DNA from: a virus
Virus record (IMG/VR): IMGVR_UViG_3300038426_000075
Coordinates: 1-64,000 of that record
Strand: one strand, 5' to 3'
DNA length: 64,000 bases
A program made the translations under genes and the position numbers. The notes below the pieces were generated by a model. The model ran no database searches. It had not been told where the DNA came from and saw nothing but the letters and a program-made list of their open reading frames with translations. Positions 15,010-21,155 of the stretch are shown piece after piece (position 1 is the stretch's first letter; each line of letters opens with the position of its first letter).

Positions 15010-15045
15010 TTTCGTTTACCCTCCTTATGGACATTCCCCTGGAAT

Positions 15046-15177
15046 TTAATTCAACGCAATTTCACATCCCTTACATTCATTCAAATCCTTATGGCAATCA
15101 AAACAGTAGCCAGTAGGATCGGTCCAGGGGAAATCAGCGATGATATATTTTTTCCAAATTTGTTTGAGCCAATTCAT
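15046..15177 (-). CDS. Zinc-finger microprotein (43 aa)
   Basis: ATG follows GGAAAGGGGGCG. The product has CFDC and CKGC pairs (about 25-28 and 35-38) after a basic N-terminus (MNWLKQIWKKY). Ribosome site and cysteine spacing support it. Function unknown. Confidence 0.55.
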   Translation of the reverse strand: MNWLKQIWKKYIIADFPWTDPTGYCFDCHKDLNECKGCEIALN

Positions 15178-15216
15178 ATGCTTCGCCCCCTTTCCAAGAC
15201 ATAAATAATTTAAGAT

Positions 15217-15423
15217 TTAGACCTTCAGTACGCCTTTGATTCCATGCTCCTTCATCCAGGCCTCGATCTCCCGCTCTGAAAACCTAATAACCCCCCCGAT
15301 CCGGATGTGAGGGATTATCGCCATATCCGGGGCGACCCTGCAGCGCGCCTTCCGAAGAACCCAAGATGAGGAGACGCCGAGCCTATTGGCCACATCTTTT
15401 GCCTTCAACCAAGTCTCACTCAT
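15217..15423 (-). CDS. Excisionase/AlpA-like HTH protein
   Basis: The 68 residues have a MerR-like winged HTH: LKAKDVANRLGVSSSWVLRK as the helix-turn-helix and IRFSEREIEAWMKEHG as the second part. This is the fold of phage excisionases and AlpA-type regulators. With an integrase at 19052 it could direct excision, though it could also be a simple regulator. A copy of the dispersed palindrome lies 42 bases upstream. Confidence 0.7.
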   Translation of the reverse strand: MSETWLKAKDVANRLGVSSSWVLRKARCRVAPDMAIIPHIRIGGVIRFSEREIEAWMKEHGIKGVLKV

Positions 15424-15464
15424 TTTCCTGCCTTTCCTGTTTTGTGCTTATCCATCTTCTCTCT

Positions 15465-15478
15465 TACGCAACTGCGTC
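15465..15478 (-). promoter_or_regulatory. Dispersed palindromic operator, copy 3
   Basis: TACGCAACTGCGTC lies upstream of the excisionase-like gene. On the minus strand it is followed by TAAGAG, but no good -35 box is seen 17 bases upstream. Confidence 0.55.
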
Positions 15479-15521
15479 ACTTTATCTACAACGGGCATAA
15501 ATCATGCCCGTGTTCTCCCAA

Positions 15522-15737
15522 TTATTTGCTCTTCCTGTACGAGATTGCCTGCTCGAAGGTCCTGAACCTGAAGGGGTGGAACTTCGAGGTAATTCTGGAT
15601 TGGACCGCTCCCAGAAGGTCCCTGATATCCCATTCGTTCATGTCCTTGATAATGGGAGCCAGAAAGTCGATGATCTCTTTGGAAAGTTCCCTCCGTTTCC
15701 GAGCCTCCTCCCTTCTCTTCTTTGCCTCATCTTTCAT
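15522..15737 (-). CDS. Small basic helical protein (71 aa)
   Basis: Very basic N-terminal helix (KKRREEARKRRELSKEIIDF) followed by WDIRDLLGAVQSRI. GGAGGTGA precedes the ATG, and the ATG overlaps the upstream stop. Possibly nucleic-acid binding; no family recognised. Confidence 0.55.
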   Translation of the reverse strand: MKDEAKKRREEARKRRELSKEIIDFLAPIIKDMNEWDIRDLLGAVQSRITSKFHPFRFRTFEQAISYRKSK

Positions 15738-15883
15738 TTGCTATCACCTCCCTTCCACCTATTTTGAATTTTCTCTATCGGGGCATGCGGTAATAAATCC
15801 ACATCGCGTTGGCTGGACGGGTCGGTGGGTTGGCCACATGCCCCGAAATGTTTTTTTGTTTTGTCAGAAGAATATGCAGCCAT
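15734..15883 (-). CDS. Hypothetical microprotein (49 aa)
   Basis: Reads MAAYSSDKTKKHFGACGQPT and ends with a TGA that overlaps the next ATG (ATGA). The ribosome site is weak, so support comes mainly from the coupling. Function unknown. Confidence 0.4.
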   Translation of the reverse strand: MAAYSSDKTKKHFGACGQPTDPSSQRDVDLLPHAPIEKIQNRWKGGDSK

Positions 15884-15901
15884 CTTGACTTTCGTTTCCC
15901 A

Positions 15902-16279
15902 TTATTTCCGCTTTCCCGTCTGTTCTTTTGTCCCCTTCAGAATTTCCACCAACATTTCCAGATCTGGAAGCTTTTCTCTCAGATCATTCAGAATCCTCTT
16001 CTCTCGTTCCTCCTTCTTTTGGTCGAACTTCTTGTTCAAGAAATCCTTCGGCCTGAGATCGCCGATCCGCTCCATGTAGACTTCCATGTCTGAAACCGTA
16101 AACCTGGGACTATTTTCTTGCGGGGAGAGATTCATCCTTTTGGAGAGACCTTCAGGCGAATGACCCATCTCAGCGGCAACATACTTTAGGGGTTTCCCGC
16201 AGGTTTGGAGGCAATAAACAAAGAATGTGTAAAGGTCATCAGTTTCCATAGCCAACTCGTCCAGAACATCGATTTTCAC
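15902..16279 (-). CDS. CII-like regulatory protein
   Basis: A GTG start after GGGAGG gives a 125-residue protein. LYTFFVYCLQTCGKPLKYVA, AAEMGHSPEGLSKRMNLSP forms a helix-turn-helix resembling phage CII-type or P2 Cox/CII regulators, followed by a charged coiled coil. It lies in the early operon near the lysogeny switch, which supports a regulatory role. The assignment to a named family is tentative. Confidence 0.55.
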   Translation of the reverse strand: MKIDVLDELAMETDDLYTFFVYCLQTCGKPLKYVAAEMGHSPEGLSKRMNLSPQENSPRFTVSDMEVYMERIGDLRPKDFLNKKFDQKKEEREKRILNDLREKLPDLEMLVEILKGTKEQTGKRK

Positions 16280-16382
16280 TATTTACCTCCCTTGGTGCAT
16301 CCAATTGGTTGCAACTCTCTTTCCTTGAATTTCCCAAATCCATAGGGTCTAATATTCCTATGACATTAAATTTTTTATCCAA

Positions 16383-16655
16383 CTATCTTCCCCTTTTTTT
16401 CGCTTGCAGTGGTTTAGATTTTTTGATATTATGGTGCAAATCTTTATCATTATTAATAGGGAGTTTTTCGGGAGGCCAAATCTGGTGAACCGGTCGACCC
16501 ACGGCATCGGCGATCGCTTGTCGAATACGTGGATTTTTACGGAGGCCCTTGATAACAGAGTTGACGGCGGGAACTGTCATCTTCAATTTGTTGGCAATTG
16601 ATGTTTGGGTAACATCCAGCAGCTTCATGAGAATGATAATTTCTTTAGAGTTCAT
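16383..16655 (-). CDS. Cro/Ner-like HTH regulator
   Basis: From MNSKEIIILMKLLDVTQTSI the product has a lambda-repressor-type helix-turn-helix (QTSIANKLKMTVPAVNSVIK) and the Ner-like segment AVGRPVHQIWPPEKLP, then a basic tail. GGGGGAAG precedes the ATG. It is the first minus-strand gene read from the strong promoter at 17009, opposite the repressor gene, which is the usual place of a cro-type gene. Confidence 0.75.
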   Translation of the reverse strand: MNSKEIIILMKLLDVTQTSIANKLKMTVPAVNSVIKGLRKNPRIRQAIADAVGRPVHQIWPPEKLPINNDKDLHHNIKKSKPLQAKKRGR

Positions 16656-16695
16656 AAGTTTCTTCCCCCTGTGATAAAAAGAATGGAGACAAGCC

Positions 16696-16944
16696 ATGTA
16701 TGCGCTCGTATTGATCGATATTTCCCCAAGATTCTTCGATAAGCTCGAATTATTGAGATTTTTAGAAAACATCGAAGAAAATGAGGCACAAGAGACAAAG
16801 GACTCAAAGATTCTCGAAGGCGTTTGGCTGATAGACCTAAGTAGACAACTATCTTTTCTCTGTAAAATCCTACGTGAGGTTCAAGGTCGTCATCTTTCAT
16901 ATAGGGTCTCCTTTTTCGAGAACAAACCGGAATTTATCATATGA
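16696..16944 (+). CDS. Small alpha/beta protein in the switch region
   Basis: On the plus strand, between the Cro-like gene and the divergent promoters. ATG follows AATGGAGA with good spacing. Predicted order is strand (MYALVLIDI), helix (KLELLRFLENIEENEAQ), strand (LEGVWLIDL), helix (QLSFLCKILREVQG), strand (SYRVSFFE), which would fit a small ferredoxin-like fold. It would be transcribed against the early transcript from 17009, so the pair could regulate each other. The minus-strand frame in the same place is less protein-like. No family identified. Confidence 0.5.
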   Translation: MYALVLIDISPRFFDKLELLRFLENIEENEAQETKDSKILEGVWLIDLSRQLSFLCKILREVQGRHLSYRVSFFENKPEFII

Positions 16945-17008
16945 GAAGTTGCTTGGTTTTGGAGTTCATTCTGGTTAACTTTTAAAGCGTGTGTGACCAT
17001 GATTTAGA

Positions 17009-17037
17009 TATTTATCATTTTAGTTGTAATTTGTCAA
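17009..17037 (-). promoter_or_regulatory. Early promoter (PR-like), minus strand
   Basis: TTGACA, a 17-base spacer and TAAATA on the minus strand, directed to the Cro-like gene and the early operon. A 12-bp operator half-repeat overlaps the -10 end of the spacer. Confidence 0.75.
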
Positions 17038-17060
17038 GAAAAAAATATAACTAAAATCAT
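17014..17060. promoter_or_regulatory. Repressor operator inverted repeat and repressor promoter
   Basis: ATCATTTTAGTT (17014-17025) and AACTAAAATCAT (17049-17060) are a 12-bp inverted repeat with one mismatch. The arms cover the early promoter and a plus-strand promoter TTGTAA-16-TATAAC (17024-17051). The layout is that of a repressor binding site between divergent promoters, distinct from the dispersed TACGC palindrome. Confidence 0.6.
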
Positions 17061-17074
17061 TTTTCTTGTAATGT

Positions 17075-17536
17075 ATGAAAACTAAAGAAGAAATACGCTC
17101 ACTTTTTTCAGCAAGATTACGTGAAATTGCCCAAAAAAGATTTGGTTATCAACCCGGAAAAGATCACGGAATGCGAACAGATATCGCAAATGAATTGAAG
17201 ATTAGTGTCGGAACGGTACAGCAGTGGTTTGATGAGGAAAAAGAAACTATGCCCGATGTTATGCAATTCCTTAAAATTCATGATGCCTTTGGAATTACCC
17301 CGAATGAACTTTTGGGGATTGAAGAGATACAACCTAAAGAATTCATTCCTCCTGTAGAAATTACAGAGGATTTTGTATCATTCCCAATACAAATATTTGA
17401 CTCAACCATTCAAACCGGTGGCCAATTCTTAGGGCAGGTCATCATTCACAAAAGGGTGTTTGGAAGAAGAAAAAACCTTGCTGCCGTTTACCTAAATGGG
17501 GGAAAAGAAATAAAAGTAGTGATTGTTGGAAAATGA
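17075..17536 (+). CDS. CI-like repressor
   Basis: The N-terminus has a helix-turn-helix (RTDIANELKISVGTVQQWFD) and IHDAFGITPNELLGIEEI. The C-terminal 55 residues (FVSFPIQIFDSTIQTGG, then KNLAAVYLNGGKEIKVVIV) look like a short beta-rich dimerisation domain without a recognisable S24 protease dyad. At 153 residues it is shorter than autocleaving CI proteins. No Shine-Dalgarno sequence precedes the ATG and the predicted transcript start is about 18 bases upstream, so weak translation from a short leader is likely. Its HTH resembles that of the protein at 18305. Confidence 0.7.
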   Translation: MKTKEEIRSLFSARLREIAQKRFGYQPGKDHGMRTDIANELKISVGTVQQWFDEEKETMPDVMQFLKIHDAFGITPNELLGIEEIQPKEFIPPVEITEDFVSFPIQIFDSTIQTGGQFLGQVIIHKRVFGRRKNLAAVYLNGGKEIKVVIVGK

Positions 17537-18300
17537 AAAGTATCTTAAAGGGCACAAAGAGAAAAACCCTACTTTCCGTATTGACAATCGTTGTCCTCTC
17601 TAGTTGTTCGGTCAATGATTTCTTTGGCCACCAAACCACACAATATATCGCCGTTAGAGAGGTAAAAGGCAAAAGTACGCTCAAAGGTACATACGATGTT
17701 GAGCGGGCACTTAGTGAGGGTGTTCCAGAAGAAGAGATAGCACGGTATCTTGCTATTACCCGCAACTTTGACGTTGATAGGTACATAAAGGCGGGCTTCA
17801 CATATAGGGAGATAATTGATTACCTTGCCAAGCAGCCTAAAATAGGCGGAGAAGTAAAGATAGAATGGAAACGTCACAAAATAGTGTACAAAGTCTATCC
17901 CGATAAACAGGATGTCGTCTATTGGGTAGAGACTTCCGATGGTAAAGAACGTTCTCCACTTTCTCGGGTTGGAAACTGCATTGTGGCGGATTCTGATAAT
18001 TGGGAGGGAGAGATGGATTATGGTTCTTGGCCCTGGCCAAGGAGAGTTGAAATTATTAATGGAAAGTCCAAATTTGATGGTCTTGAGTTGACGAAAGTTG
18101 GATGGTGGAAGTGGAATTTTGACAAGGAAAACTTTCAGGGTTCAGTAATTATCAGTACGACTTGGTTTGTGTGGAACAATCATTTGGTATGGATTCTATC
18201 GGGCATTGGGGTCCTTTTAATTATCCTATATGGTTGGCATTCCGATACCGAAGATAAGAAACGCAAGAGGCAGGAAGCAAGGCAAGCAAAGGAGGAATAG
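17533..18300 (+). CDS. Lysogeny-module lipoprotein with virion-type repeat
   Basis: A signal sequence with lipobox (VVLSSC, C25 by count) starts a 255-residue protein. Residues about 54-100 contain two repeats ending EEEIARYLAITRN and YREIIDYLAKQ, about 60% identical over 48 residues to the N-terminus of the giant virion protein at 21152. A beta-rich domain with many Trp and Tyr residues follows, then a C-terminal membrane helix (WILSGIGVLLIILYGW) and a basic tail. It overlaps the repressor gene by 4 bases (ATGA), so it should be made in lysogens. An inner-membrane anchored periplasmic protein, perhaps for superinfection exclusion, is my inference. Confidence 0.75.
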   Translation: MKSILKGTKRKTLLSVLTIVVLSSCSVNDFFGHQTTQYIAVREVKGKSTLKGTYDVERALSEGVPEEEIARYLAITRNFDVDRYIKAGFTYREIIDYLAKQPKIGGEVKIEWKRHKIVYKVYPDKQDVVYWVETSDGKERSPLSRVGNCIVADSDNWEGEMDYGSWPWPRRVEIINGKSKFDGLELTKVGWWKWNFDKENFQGSVIISTTWFVWNNHLVWILSGIGVLLIILYGWHSDTEDKKRKRQEARQAKEE

Positions 18301-18304
18301 AGGA

Positions 18305-18577
18305 ATGAGAAAACCGAATTCGACTCAGAGAATATTTCAAGACAGGTTTATTGCGGAGGCAGAGCGGCGGCTGGGGATGGGTCGTTATCACCGAGGGTTT
18401 ATGACTGAGGTGACACGATCCCTCAAAATGAAGCAGGTCTCCGTGGTCCAGCGGTGGCTCGAAGGATGGATGCCACGGCTGCCCCATCTGTTAAAAATCT
18501 ACAGGGAGTGGGGAGTCACACCCAATAAATTGTTGGGGATTGAAGAGGAGTCACGATCCAGGCCAAAGCGGAAATGA
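18305..18577 (+). CDS. HTH regulator, paralogue of the repressor N-terminus
   Basis: From MRKPNSTQRIFQDRFIAEAE the 90 residues contain an HTH (TEVTRSLKMKQVSVVQRWLE) and IYREWGVTPNKLLGIEEE, closely matching IHDAFGITPNELLGIEEI in the repressor at 17075. It lacks the C-terminal dimerisation part and ends in a basic tail. AGGAGGAAT and GAGGA precede the ATG. It could modulate or compete with the repressor. Confidence 0.7.
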   Translation: MRKPNSTQRIFQDRFIAEAERRLGMGRYHRGFMTEVTRSLKMKQVSVVQRWLEGWMPRLPHLLKIYREWGVTPNKLLGIEEESRSRPKRK

Positions 18578-18601
18578 TTCGTTCCGCTCAAGGAGGTTTC
18601 T

Positions 18602-19048
18602 ATGAAAATTACAACCCTAAGTGCCTTTCTTATTGTCCTGCTTATTCTTCCTACCCCGATACTCGCTCAAAAAAATTACCTCATTATTGACGGGAAGAAA
18701 TACGAACTTGCTCCAGGACCAAGTTATTACGATGCCCATCCTGAAGAGAGAAACGCTACAACCCAACCCAACAAACCAATTGATGGCACTGGAACAAGAG
18801 AACAAGGGAATGAAGGAGGAAGCCATATCGATTACCCCTCGGCCCCTCCACCGCCACCCCCTTCATCTGCACCTCCTCCTCCATCTATGCGGATCGGCGT
18901 TCGTGGTGGAGTAATTGATGGCCAAACAGGGGATTTTTACCCACAAGTAAAAGGCGGTGTAGTTAATCCTCGAACCGGAGAATTTCTACCTGATGTTGAA
19001 AAAGGATATATTGATCTGGGAACAGGTGAATTCATCCCCAAGCGATAG
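18602..19048 (+). CDS. Secreted proline-rich repeat protein
   Basis: Signal peptide (LIVLLILPTPILAQ), then YYDAHPEER (a motif found as YYDVHPEER in the virion protein at 27903), a polyproline stretch (PPPPPPSSAPPPPS), and three C-terminal repeats of about 18 residues of the form GGVIDGQTGDFYP, GGVVNPRTGEFLP, GYIDLGTGEFIP. CAAGGAGG precedes the ATG. As part of the lysogeny operon it is probably a conversion protein acting in the periplasm or at the surface. The repeat unit is also known from other phage and bacterial proteins; its role is not known to me. Confidence 0.65.
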   Translation: MKITTLSAFLIVLLILPTPILAQKNYLIIDGKKYELAPGPSYYDAHPEERNATTQPNKPIDGTGTREQGNEGGSHIDYPSAPPPPPPSSAPPPPSMRIGVRGGVIDGQTGDFYPQVKGGVVNPRTGEFLPDVEKGYIDLGTGEFIPKR

Positions 19049-19051
19049 ATA

Positions 19052-20179
19052 ATGGCTTCAATCCAAAAATTCGCCAGGCTTGGCCACCGGATTTATTGGA
19101 GACTTTATCTTCCTGACGGCACATTTAAAGAAAAGTACAAAGCTTCCAGCTCCAAGACGGTCCTGCAGGAGATTCTTGCAGACATTATCAAGATCGAATC
19201 TCTTTCACGCCGGAGAGAACTATCGGGGCAGGATCTTGTCCGGGCCCTGAACATGGGGATCATCACTCGGGCCGAAATAGACTTCTTCAGACCTCACGTA
19301 GAACCCCTGGAACCACACTTTCTTGTGGAGTTGAGGCCGGAGTTCGAAAATCTCTCGAAAGCCCAATCAACAGCCCACCACACCCACATGGCCAACCTCT
19401 CCAAGGCAAACGTTATTGAGGAGTATTTCCGGGCCATTCCGATAAATGAGATCACGCCAGAGGCAATCGAAAGATTCAGGGTGGAACGGAAGCGAACGGT
19501 CACAAACACGACGGTCAACCACGACCTGAAGGTCCTCCGGAAGTATCTGGATATCGCCGTAAGCAAGAAATTGATCAAGAATAACTCGGCCAGAAAGACC
19601 ACACTTCTACGTGAACCAAAGGACAGAATTCCAAGGTGCTTCTACCCCGCTGAGTTAAAAACTTTCTTCCGGGGACTGAAAAGATTTAGACACCTCCTTT
19701 ATGGGGAGATGCCTTTTATTGTCCGTACCCTTATCTACACCGGCCTCAGAAGATCGGAACTTTGCAATCTGAAGCCCGAGAATATAAAGTTCCACCTTCG
19801 TCAGATCCATCTGATCGGCAAGGGCAGGAAGACCAGAATCGTAGGAATCCACCGATCACTTGTCAGGGAATTCAGAACCAGGATCAAAAAGGGTTACATC
19901 CTTCGACCCGGGATTGATCCGTCATCTATCAGCCATGCGTTTAAGAAAATGATTAGAGGTTTGGATCTTGCTGAAGCACTCACTCTGCATTCACTTCGTC
20001 ATACCTACATCTCTTATCTCCTTGAAAAAGGCGCCCCGACAAAGAAGGTCCAGGAGCACGCCGGCCACTTCAGCCTTGCCGTGACAGACCACTACACCCA
20101 TGCACTACCATCTGAGGTTGTGATTGAAGATATACTTGATTTTGAGGGTCCAAAAGTGGACAAAAGAGGCAAAAAATAG
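19052..20179 (+). CDS. int: Tyrosine-family integrase
   Basis: The 375 residues have an N-terminal arm-binding region, a core-binding SAM-like domain (about 105-185) and a catalytic domain with R233 (TGLRRSEL), K258, H313-R316 (HSLRHTY), H339 (GHF) and Y348 (DHYTH). All catalytic residues are present. It directly precedes a tRNA-Gly 3' fragment and arm-type repeats, so it should integrate the phage into a host tRNA-Gly(CCC) gene. The last gene of the lysogeny operon, 3 bases after the secreted protein. Confidence 0.95.
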   Translation: MASIQKFARLGHRIYWRLYLPDGTFKEKYKASSSKTVLQEILADIIKIESLSRRRELSGQDLVRALNMGIITRAEIDFFRPHVEPLEPHFLVELRPEFENLSKAQSTAHHTHMANLSKANVIEEYFRAIPINEITPEAIERFRVERKRTVTNTTVNHDLKVLRKYLDIAVSKKLIKNNSARKTTLLREPKDRIPRCFYPAELKTFFRGLKRFRHLLYGEMPFIVRTLIYTGLRRSELCNLKPENIKFHLRQIHLIGKGRKTRIVGIHRSLVREFRTRIKKGYILRPGIDPSSISHAFKKMIRGLDLAEALTLHSLRHTYISYLLEKGAPTKKVQEHAGHFSLAVTDHYTHALPSEVVIEDILDFEGPKVDKRGKK

Positions 20180-20203
20180 GGCTAAATAGGGTGAAAAAAT
20201 CGG

Positions 20204-20447
20204 TACTTTGGCGATACCAATTTTATAACAGTTCGATTTCATTAAATTGCCCCAGGCTTCCCAAGCCGAGGGTCGCGGGTTCGAACCCCGTTGCCCGCTC
20301 CACTAAAATCCCTAATAAAACCCACGAAATGGCCAATAATAAGATATCTTACGGATCAAACAACCCCAAGGATCATTTTCTATAATTTACTATTTTTTGG
20401 GTAAAAACTGGTTTTGGAGTGATTTCGTAGCGATACTTTGGCGATAC
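20204..20447 (+). repeat. Direct repeats flanking attP, candidate integrase arm sites
   Basis: TACTTTGGCGATAC occurs at 20204-20217 and again at 20434-20447 in the same orientation, one on each side of the tRNA-like core. Such flanking repeats are what arm-type integrase sites look like. The left copy is followed by C and the right by T. Confidence 0.65.
20255..20302 (+). other. attP core: 3' half of tRNA-Gly(CCC)
   Basis: From the anticodon loop (TTCCCAA) through the variable loop, the T-arm (GCGGG-TTCGAAC-CCCGT) and acceptor strand to the encoded CCA, this is the 3' half of a tRNA-Gly(CCC). The 5' half is missing and the outer anticodon-stem pairs do not match, so it is not a functional tRNA. 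It lies 76 bases after the integrase, and virion genes follow on the other side, as expected for attP in a circular or free phage genome. Confidence 0.85.
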
Positions 20448-20464
20448 TCATTCATAGGCTCTCC

Positions 20465-20860
20465 TTATTTTGTATCCGCCTTTGCCTTCCCATGCCCATT
20501 ACCAGCTTTAAGGTGTTCATCCATGGACCAAGTTAGTTTATTCACGTTTTCTTTAAGCAAATCAAGCTTTATATTCATCTCATCCCGTTTAATGGCGGTT
20601 TGGTTATCCATCACCTCTATCCTATTAAAAATTTTCTCGGTGCTTTTCGTTTGGGTTCCCCAAAGAAAGCCTACGACTGCCATAGACATTAAAATAAATA
20701 TTCCTATAATCTTCCACATTTGGGCAGAACTGGCCTTAGTTGTCTGTAATAGTTCCACCATGTCCCATTGTTTTTCATCACTCTTCTTTAAATTACCGAT
20801 TTCAGTTTGGATACCGGAACAAACGGTACAATCAAGCCTAATACGATCCTTCTCTGTCAT
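20465..20860 (-). CDS. Membrane protein with coiled coil, possibly lysis-related
   Basis: The 131 residues have a CTVC pair near the start, a single membrane helix at about 50-68 (IIGIFILMSMAVVGFLWG) and a helical region with heptads. The layout resembles XhlA-type lysis accessory proteins, but no holin or endolysin was recognised beside it. It is the first gene beyond attP. Confidence 0.5.
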   Translation of the reverse strand: MTEKDRIRLDCTVCSGIQTEIGNLKKSDEKQWDMVELLQTTKASSAQMWKIIGIFILMSMAVVGFLWGTQTKSTEKIFNRIEVMDNQTAIKRDEMNIKLDLLKENVNKLTWSMDEHLKAGNGHGKAKADTK

Positions 20861-20891
20861 TGTCTCATCTCCTCTGTAAATAGCTCAGACC

Positions 20892-21155
20892 CTACAGACC
20901 CACCATTTTGAGAAAAGCTAAGGCCTTCTCAATTTTTTTATGGAAATGCGAAAGTTCTGTAATTGTTTCGACAGATCTCTTAAAAGATAACTTGGTGTTA
21001 ATTGTTTTAAAGGAATACTCCATGGCCGTAGAAGCCTCCCTTATGCTCGCTATACATTCATAAATCAGCCCGAGGGAACGATAGAACTTAAACGGGAAGG
21101 TGATTTTTAAATAAATTATTTTTAATGCTTTCCCAAGCCGTTTATGATTCATCAT
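20892..21155 (-). CDS. Hypothetical helical protein (87 aa)
   Basis: A basic, helical product (LGKALKIIYLKITFPFKF, then FKRSVETITELSHFHKKIEK). It starts at an ATG overlapping the stop of the giant virion gene (ATGA), so is translated after it. Function unknown. Confidence 0.55.
   Translation of the reverse strand: MMNHKRLGKALKIIYLKITFPFKFYRSLGLIYECIASIREASTAMEYSFKTINTKLSFKRSVETITELSHFHKKIEKALAFLKMVGL

Noticed and set aside
20255-20302. A complete tRNA-Gly gene
   Set aside because: The 5' half is missing and the outer anticodon-stem pairs fail, so it is an attachment core only.
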